Below are positions 13,495-18,510 of a stretch of 18,510 bases of DNA, one piece after another. The translations under genes and the position numbers were made by a program. Source of the DNA: Bacillota bacterium. GTDB lineage: Bacteria > Bacillota > Clostridia > Peptostreptococcales > Anaerovoracaceae. Every line of letters starts with the position of its first letter. The first letter of the stretch is position 1. The DNA lies in NCBI GenBank assembly GCA_017619905.1, contig JAFZRK010000184.1:1-18510 (forward strand), given 5' to 3'. Under the pieces are notes generated by a model. That model saw only the letters and a list, made by a program, of their open reading frames with translations. It was not told the origin of the DNA and made no database searches.

Positions 13495-14593
13495 CGGCGG
13501 AACAAACAATGAGCAGATTTTTCAGCAGCAGATATTCGGAACTGGTACCTTACGTTCCCGGTGAGCAGCCGGCGGACCTTGCCAGCTTCGTAAAACTGAA
13601 CACCAACGAATCCCCGTTCCACCTTCGGCGGCGGCGCTGTTGTACGCTAAGGAGAACGCTAGGGCGGCAAATCTATACTGCGATCCTGACGCGAACGAGC
13701 TTTGCGCTGTGTTCGCAAAGACCGTGGGCGTGGACCCGGACGAAGTGCTTCCTGGAAACGGTTCCGACGAGCTCCTCAATTTTGCGTTCATGGCATTCTG
13801 CGGCGGCGATAAGCCGGCTCTGTTTGCGGATATAACCTACGGTTTCTACACAGTGTTTGCTGCTCTTAACGGTATAGAGCAGGTGCGGATACCGCTCGCG
13901 GATGACTTTTCTCTGAACGTATATGACTATATCGAAAGGCCGGGGACGGTATTCATAGCGAACCCCAACGCCCCGACCGGAATTGCGCTTGCTCCTTCTG
14001 AGATCGAGAAGATAGTGGCGGCAAAGCCCGACGACGTGATCGTAGTGGACGAGGCCTACGTGGATTTCGGAGCGGAGAGCTGCATACCGCTGATCAAGGA
14101 ATATGACACCCTGCTGGTCATCCAGACTTTCTCAAAGTCGCGCTCAATGGCTGGCGCGCGTCTTGGCTTTGCAGTGGGAGACCGGGCTCTGATAAACGAC
14201 CTTAAGACACTCAAGTACTCCACAAACCCCTACAACGTCAACTCGTACACTCAGGCGCTTGGCATAGGGACTCTGCTGGACGGGGACTATACGAAGAACT
14301 GCTGCGGGGATATAATAGCAGTCAGAGAGTTCACGGTAGATGCGCTGAAAAAGCTCGGCTTTGAACTGACAGATTCCAAGGCGAACTTCGTTTTCGCAAG
14401 GCATCCGGGGTACAGTGGCGCGGAACTTTACAAAAAGCTTGCGGAAAGAAAGATACTTGTAAGGCATTTCGGTGCCGAAAGGATTAAGGACTATCTGAGG
14501 ATCTCCATAGGAAGCAGAGCTCAGATGGAGAAACTGACAGAAGCATTGACAGACATACTTGCAGAAGAGACCATCGCCGGAGGTGCGGAATGA
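13491..14593 (+). pseudogene. hisC: Histidinol-phosphate aminotransferase, interrupted by a one-base frameshift
   Basis: HisC is a PLP enzyme that converts imidazole acetol phosphate to histidinol phosphate. The first frame reads normally through MSRFFSSRYSELVPYVPG and KLNTNESPF up to 13619. The expected continuation PPSAAALLYAKENA and all the rest lie in the -1 frame from 13619 to 14593. One C is missing from what should read TTCCCACCT. Downstream the protein is intact: GNGSDELLNFAF, NPNAPTGIA, VVDEAYVDFG, the PLP-lysine region TFSKSRSMAGARLGFAVG and DYLRISIGS. Repaired, it would have ~367 residues. No slippery heptamer is present, and a restart at TTG 13640 has no ribosome binding site. It may be a real mutation or a sequencing/assembly error. 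The start may be 13491 (overlaps the hisD stop) or 13509 (MSRFF). Confidence 0.9.
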
Positions 14594-15177
14594 GGACAGC
14601 TGAGATAAACAGAAAGACCAGGGAGACGGACATCGCTCTGTTTCTGGACCTGGACGGCAAAGGAAAGTCGGACATTTACAGCGGCGTCGGTTTTCTGGAC
14701 CACATGCTGGAGCTTTTCGCGAAACACGGACGCCTCGATCTTAGGGTGACCTGCAAAGGGGACCTTGATGTTGACGCGCACCACACCGTGGAAGACATAG
14801 GCATTTGCCTCGGCGAGGCGTTCGGTACTGCTTTGGGCGGCAAGGAAGGCATAAGACGCTACGGCGACTGCATCCTTCCAATGGACGAGGCGCTTATCCT
14901 GAGCGCGGTGGATCTGTCCGGAAGGGCGTTCCTGTCGTACGATGCAAAGATACGAGCAAGAAAGGTAGGGGATTTCGACACCGAGCTTGCCGAGGAGTTC
15001 TGGGCGGCGTTCGCAAGAGCCGCCAGACTGACTCTTCACATAAAGCAGCTGAGCGGAAGGAACTCGCACCACATTATAGAGGGACAGTTCAAGTCTGTCG
15101 CCAGATCCCTGCGTACAGCGGTGAGCATTGATCCTGAGCTCGCGGGCGAGGTGCCATCCACCAAGGGGACGCTATGA
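14590..15177 (+). CDS. hisB: Imidazoleglycerol-phosphate dehydratase
   Basis: This Mn-dependent dehydratase turns imidazoleglycerol phosphate into imidazole acetol phosphate, the substrate of HisC. The 195 residues correspond to the monofunctional form, without the phosphatase domain fused in E. coli. The metal-binding repeats are both present: FLDHML (35-40) with HHTVEDIG (64-71) in the first half, and NSHHIIEGQFKS (158-169) in the second half. The family N-terminus R-x-A-E-I-x-R-K-T-x-E-T is complete. ATG overlaps the hisC stop (ATGA at 14590), and its own stop overlaps the hisH start, so translation is probably coupled on both sides. Confidence 0.97.
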   Translation: MRTAEINRKTRETDIALFLDLDGKGKSDIYSGVGFLDHMLELFAKHGRLDLRVTCKGDLDVDAHHTVEDIGICLGEAFGTALGGKEGIRRYGDCILPMDEALILSAVDLSGRAFLSYDAKIRARKVGDFDTELAEEFWAAFARAARLTLHIKQLSGRNSHHIIEGQFKSVARSLRTAVSIDPELAGEVPSTKGTL

Positions 15178-15782
15178 CGGCTATTATCGATTACGGAGTA
15201 GGGAACCTTTTCTCGCTGGTCTGCTCGTTCGGCGCTGTGGGCGCAGAGGCGGTGCTTACCTCCGATCCGGAAGTGATAAAGGCGGCTGACCGTCTGGTGC
15301 TTCCGGGCGTCGGGGCGTTCCGCGACGCAGCGGCAAAGCTCAGGGAGAGTGGGCTGTGGGACCTTGTAAAGGAGCAGACAGCTGAGGGCAAACCGCTTCT
15401 GGGCATTTGCCTTGGCATGCAGCTGCTTCTTGACGAAAGCTTGGAGTTCGGCGAATACGAAGGTCTTGGGCTTATTCCCGGAGTGGTAAGGCCGATAGCG
15501 GATGTGATACCGGCAGGGCTCAAGATACCGCAGATGGGCTGGAACAAGCTGTTGATGACCGGAGAGTCGCCGTTATTCGACGGAACTCCTGAAGGCGCGT
15601 ACATGTACTTCGTGCACTCGTACTACTGCGATTCGCCCTCGGAATACGTAAGCGCCGTCACTGAATACGGCGCGCCGATGACTGCTTCCGTTCGCAGCGA
15701 TAACGTTTACGGCTGCCAGTTCCACCCGGAGAAGAGCGGAGACGCAGGGCTTGCGATCCTTAAGCGTTTCAGCGAATTATAG
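15174..15782 (+). CDS. hisH: Imidazole glycerol phosphate synthase, glutaminase subunit
   Basis: This class I glutamine amidotransferase releases ammonia from glutamine and channels it to HisF. The 202 residues are standard length. The N-terminal IIDYGVGNLFSL (4-15), the oxyanion region LPGVGAFRDA (43-52), the nucleophile elbow LLGICLGMQLL with Cys79, and CQFHPEKSG (181-189) with His184 and Glu186 form a complete catalytic triad. ATG overlaps the hisB stop (15174). The junction to hisA is the only loose one among the central genes, with about 39 nt between stop and start. HisH works as a heterodimer with HisF, encoded two genes downstream. Confidence 0.97.
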   Translation: MTAIIDYGVGNLFSLVCSFGAVGAEAVLTSDPEVIKAADRLVLPGVGAFRDAAAKLRESGLWDLVKEQTAEGKPLLGICLGMQLLLDESLEFGEYEGLGLIPGVVRPIADVIPAGLKIPQMGWNKLLMTGESPLFDGTPEGAYMYFVHSYYCDSPSEYVSAVTEYGAPMTASVRSDNVYGCQFHPEKSGDAGLAILKRFSEL

Positions 15783-15821
15783 AAACTGTTCGTACGCGGA
15801 TGGTAAAGGATGGATCACCGA

Positions 15822-16532
15822 ATGATAATACTGCCAGCGATAGACATCTACGAAGGTAAAGCCGTGCGCCTGCTGAATGGCGACTACGACAAGATTACCG
15901 TATACAGCGAACGGCCGGAGGAGATCGGTCTGGATTTCGCGCGCTGCGGAGCCGAGTGGGTCCACATAGTGGATCTGGAAGGCGCAAGGAACGGCGAGAC
16001 ACCGAACCTGCCGGTCATAACCCGCATCATAGACACCTGCGGGCTCAAGGCGGAAGTCGGAGGCGGAATACGCAGCATGGCGGTGATAGAGAAGTATCTG
16101 GACGCCGGAGTGAGCCGCGTCGTGCTGGGTACTGCTGCTGTAAAGGACCCTCAGCTGCTGGACGAAGCCGTAAAACGTTTCGGCGATTGCATAGCGGTAG
16201 GAGTAGACATAAAAAATAATTATGTCGCAATCAAGGGCTGGACGGAAAAATCCGATCTGAAGGCCATGGACTTCTGCAAGGACCTTCAGGACAGAGGTGT
16301 TTCCACGATAGTCTGCACGGACATCTCCCGCGATGGAGCCATGAAAGGCACCAACGTTGCGCTCTACAAGAGGATGAGCAAGTCTCTTAAACTGAACATA
16401 GTCGCTTCCGGCGGAGTTTCCTCGGAAGATGACGTAAAGGCGCTTCGCGAAGCGGGACTCTACGGGGCGATCATAGGCAAGGCGTACTACACCGGAGCCA
16501 TAGATCTTAAGAAGATCCTGGAGGATCGATGA
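15822..16532 (+). CDS. hisA: ProFAR isomerase (phosphoribosylformimino-AICAR-P isomerase)
   Basis: HisA is a (beta/alpha)8-barrel that carries out the Amadori rearrangement of ProFAR to PRFAR. With the start at 15822 it has 236 residues and begins MIILPAIDIYEGKAVRL, exactly where HisA proteins usually begin. An in-frame ATG at 15810 (MDHRM) is possible but sits on the AAGGATGGA stretch (15806-15814) that looks like the ribosome binding site for 15822. Active-site features are Asp8 in PAID, EVGGGIR (78-84), LGTAAVKDP (102-110), GVDIK with Asp129, and DISRDGAMKGTN (167-178). Its stop overlaps the hisF start. It is homologous to its neighbour HisF, reflecting the ancient duplication in this pathway. 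Confidence 0.96.
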   Translation: MIILPAIDIYEGKAVRLLNGDYDKITVYSERPEEIGLDFARCGAEWVHIVDLEGARNGETPNLPVITRIIDTCGLKAEVGGGIRSMAVIEKYLDAGVSRVVLGTAAVKDPQLLDEAVKRFGDCIAVGVDIKNNYVAIKGWTEKSDLKAMDFCKDLQDRGVSTIVCTDISRDGAMKGTNVALYKRMSKSLKLNIVASGGVSSEDDVKALREAGLYGAIIGKAYYTGAIDLKKILEDR

Positions 16533-17293
16533 TAGCAAAACGGATAATTCCCTGTCTGGACGTTAAGAACGGCAGGGTCGTAAAAGGGAAGAACTTCAAA
16601 GGTCTGGCGGACGTTGCTTCGCCTGTGGAACTGGGCAGCTTCTATTCTGCCTGCGGCGCGGACGAGCTCGTGTTCTACGACATAACCGCGTCGGCTGAGG
16701 GAAGGCAGCTATTTACTGAGGTGCTGACGGAGGTCGCTTCAAAGGTGTTCATACCGCTGACCGTAGGCGGGGCCATAAACACTCTGGACGACTTCGACCG
16801 TGTGCTCAAGTGCGGCGCGGACAAGGTCAGCGTAAATTCCGGAGCCGTAAGGGATCCGTCCCTCATCTACGAGGCTGCCAAACGCTACGGAAGTCAGTGC
16901 GTGGTGCTGTCCGCGGACGTTGCCAGGGTCGGCAGCGGCTACCATGTGTTCGTTCGCGGAGGCCGCGTGGACACCGGTATGGACGCCGCGGAATGGATAA
17001 AGCGCGGTCAGGAGCTGGGTGCGGGCGAACTGGTGCTCAACTCCATAGACACCGACGGCGTTAAGAACGGCTTCGACCTTAAGATGCTGAGCGACCTGTG
17101 TTCGGACCTTAAGATACCGGTCATCGCTTCGGGCGGCGCCGGAAACATTCAGCACTTTACGGAACTGTTCAAGACACTGCCTTTCGTGGACGCGGGGCTG
17201 GCCGCCTCGATATTCCACTACGGCGAAGTGAGCATAGAAGATCTTAAGCGCGTCCTTGCGGACGAAGGCATAGAAGTAAGGAGAACGAAATGA
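16529..17293 (+). CDS. hisF: Imidazole glycerol phosphate synthase, cyclase subunit
   Basis: HisF is the (beta/alpha)8-barrel cyclase that uses ammonia from HisH to make imidazoleglycerol phosphate and AICAR. The 254 residues are standard. The N-terminus AKRIIPCLDVKNGRVVKG has catalytic Asp11. LTVGGAINTLDDF (77-89), ADKVSVNSGAV (97-107), the second catalytic Asp130 in VLSADV, TGMDAAEWIKRG, LNSIDTDG and PVIASGGAGN complete the barrel. The strand around Asp130 reads LSADVARVGSGYHVF where most relatives have IDAK or IDAR, a mild variant. ATG overlaps the hisA stop and its own stop overlaps hisIE. Confidence 0.97.
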   Translation: MIAKRIIPCLDVKNGRVVKGKNFKGLADVASPVELGSFYSACGADELVFYDITASAEGRQLFTEVLTEVASKVFIPLTVGGAINTLDDFDRVLKCGADKVSVNSGAVRDPSLIYEAAKRYGSQCVVLSADVARVGSGYHVFVRGGRVDTGMDAAEWIKRGQELGAGELVLNSIDTDGVKNGFDLKMLSDLCSDLKIPVIASGGAGNIQHFTELFKTLPFVDAGLAASIFHYGEVSIEDLKRVLADEGIEVRRTK

Positions 17294-17943
17294 TCGACAT
17301 CAGCGAGATAAAATATGACGCAAGCGGCCTTGTGCCTGCGGTAGTTACAGACGCCGCGAGCGGAAAGGTCCTTATGCTTGCTTACATGAACGAAGAAAGC
17401 TTGAAGAAGACCATCGAGACCGGTCTTGCGACGTTCTGGAGCAGATCCAGGCAGGAGCTGTGGACCAAGGGCGAGACCAGCGGAAACTACATGCACGTGG
17501 TGTCGGTGACCGCGGACTGCGACAGGGACAGTTTAGTCATCAAGGCGCGCCCGGACGGTCCGGCCTGCCACCTTGGTACCGAGAGCTGCTTCGAGTATCC
17601 GGTCTGGGAAGGCGAGGCCGCGGAAGAGTTCTCCCTGGACGGTCTGTACAAGCTTCTGGAAGGCCGCAAGGCGGAGCTTCCGGAGGGCAGCTACACGACA
17701 TATCTGTTCCAGAAGGGCACGGACAAGATACTCAAGAAGATAGGCGAGGAGTCCACTGAAGTAATAATCGCCGGCAAGGCGGAGGACAAGCCCGAGACTG
17801 TATACGAGATCGCCGACCTGGTATACCACGTTCTGGTGCTCATGGTCCAGCAGGGCATAAGTTTAGACGACATCCGCAAGGAGCTGGCATCCCGCCACGT
17901 AATAGACCACAAGGTTAAGCAGGAAAAGATGACCGGAAAGTAA
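17290..17943 (+). CDS. hisIE: Bifunctional phosphoribosyl-AMP cyclohydrolase / phosphoribosyl-ATP pyrophosphohydrolase
   Basis: This fused enzyme does steps two and three of the pathway. The HisI domain (about 1-105) is Zn/Mg dependent and has the signature WSRSRQELWTKGETSGN (50-66), the metal-binding DCDRD (76-80) and ACHLG (92-96). The HisE domain (about 115-205) is an all-helical MazG-like pyrophosphohydrolase with TYLFQKGTDKILKKIGEEST (137-156) and EIADLVYHVLVLM (173-185). The 217-residue length is as expected for HisIE fusions. ATG overlaps the hisF stop (17290). The next gene starts 27 nt after its stop. Confidence 0.97.
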   Translation: MIDISEIKYDASGLVPAVVTDAASGKVLMLAYMNEESLKKTIETGLATFWSRSRQELWTKGETSGNYMHVVSVTADCDRDSLVIKARPDGPACHLGTESCFEYPVWEGEAAEEFSLDGLYKLLEGRKAELPEGSYTTYLFQKGTDKILKKIGEESTEVIIAGKAEDKPETVYEIADLVYHVLVLMVQQGISLDDIRKELASRHVIDHKVKQEKMTGK

Positions 17944-17970
17944 CGGTTCCAGCCTTGCACTTACGAAACA

Positions 17971-18510
17971 ATGATACCTTCTGATTTCCACGCACATACG
18001 AAATACTGCGACGGAAAGAATTCCGTGGAGGAGATGGTGAAGGCCGCGGTCGAAAAAGGCATGACCGCTCTGGGCTTCTCCGGGCATTCCTATGCCCCCT
18101 ACGACCTGGACTGCTGCATGACCCCGGAGGATACGGCGCAGTACCGACGGGACATAGAACGATATAAGGATCTGTGCGCCGGAATCATCAATATCTACTG
18201 CGGCATAGAGCAGGACATCTACGCGCCCGCCCCGGAAGAGCCGTACGATTACGTCATCGGCTCGGTCCACTATTTGCAGAACGGACAGGAGATGCTGCCC
18301 GTGGACTACAAGCCGGAGATTCTGAAGCGCCTCGTGGACGAGCGCTTCGGCGGCGATATCTACGCGCTCTGCTCGGTGTATTTCGAAGCGGTGTCGCAGG
18401 TGGTGGAACGCACCGGCTGTGATATAATAGGGCACTTCGACCTCATATCCAAGTTCAACGAAGGGGACAAGCTATTCGACAGCAGCGACCCTCGTTATCT
18501 CAGCGCATGG
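17971..18510 (+). CDS. PHP-type histidinol-phosphatase, N-terminal part (cut by window end)
   Basis: An open frame runs from ATG 17971 to the window edge (180 codons, no stop). It encodes a polymerase-and-histidinol-phosphatase (PHP) domain: DFHAHTKYCDG with metal ligands His7, His9 and Asp14, GFSGHS with His39, GIEQD with Glu80, GSVHYL with His100, and IIGHFDLISKF with His155 and Asp157. This is the trinuclear-metal phosphatase that removes phosphate from histidinol phosphate (HisK/HisJ type), the one step missing from the genes upstream. The start was chosen because the PHP motif begins within five residues, as is usual. The ribosome binding site is weak (ACGAAACA before ATG), so it may depend on coupling to hisIE, 27 nt upstream. 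The C-terminal third is outside the window. Confidence 0.92.
   Translation, partial: MIPSDFHAHTKYCDGKNSVEEMVKAAVEKGMTALGFSGHSYAPYDLDCCMTPEDTAQYRRDIERYKDLCAGIINIYCGIEQDIYAPAPEEPYDYVIGSVHYLQNGQEMLPVDYKPEILKRLVDERFGGDIYALCSVYFEAVSQVVERTGCDIIGHFDLISKFNEGDKLFDSSDPRYLSAW

Noticed and set aside
13605..13642. Programmed frameshift in hisC
   Set aside because: The zero-frame codons at the junction are CCG TTC CAC with no X-XXY-YYZ slippery site, no stop at the shift point and no obvious stimulatory structure.

Overview
The window looks like a chromosomal segment of an anaerobic, low-to-mid GC Bacillota (Clostridia). The supporting signs are the end of a glycyl radical enzyme (oxygen-sensitive chemistry), strong AGGAGG ribosome binding sites, a YerC-type TrpR-like repressor at the head of a compact histidine operon, and short HisG with HisZ. 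Lysine is mostly AAG, and ATA (Ile) and GTA (Val) codons are frequent. The exact taxon cannot be read from the sequence.

Region 1 (1-6733, all + strand) is about small-molecule uptake. It holds the C-terminus of a glycyl radical enzyme with its terminator, then a complete tripartite tricarboxylate-type transporter in the order tctB-tctA-tctC with a terminator, then a MatC/SLC13-like permease with its own promoter, translationally close to a soluble CapA-family metallophosphoesterase, again with a terminator. The substrates are probably carboxylates but cannot be named.

Region 2 (3813-4002 and 6731-6901) holds the most unusual thing here: two copies of an undescribed (to me) folded intergenic element. 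Each has a conserved core of about 100 nt that can form a hairpin, a second helix and a pseudoknot with two compensatory base-pair changes between copies. Each core is enclosed by long self-complementary arms whose sequence is completely different in the two copies. Both lie directly downstream of an intrinsic terminator.

Region 3 (6947-10236) has a minus-strand cytosolic 5'-nucleotidase-family enzyme, divergent from a MerR-family regulator that is followed by NAD kinase (nadK).

Region 4 (10320-18510) is an essentially complete histidine biosynthesis operon: yerC (probable histidine repressor) - hisZG - hisD - hisC - hisB - hisH - hisA - hisF - hisIE - PHP-type histidinol-phosphatase (cut by the window end). 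Most junctions are 4-base ATGA stop/start overlaps, suggesting translational coupling. An 18-bp palindrome lies exactly between the -35 and extended -10 of the operon promoter, a probable YerC operator. Two oddities stand out: HisZ and HisG are one fused protein, and hisC carries a one-base frameshift near position 13619.
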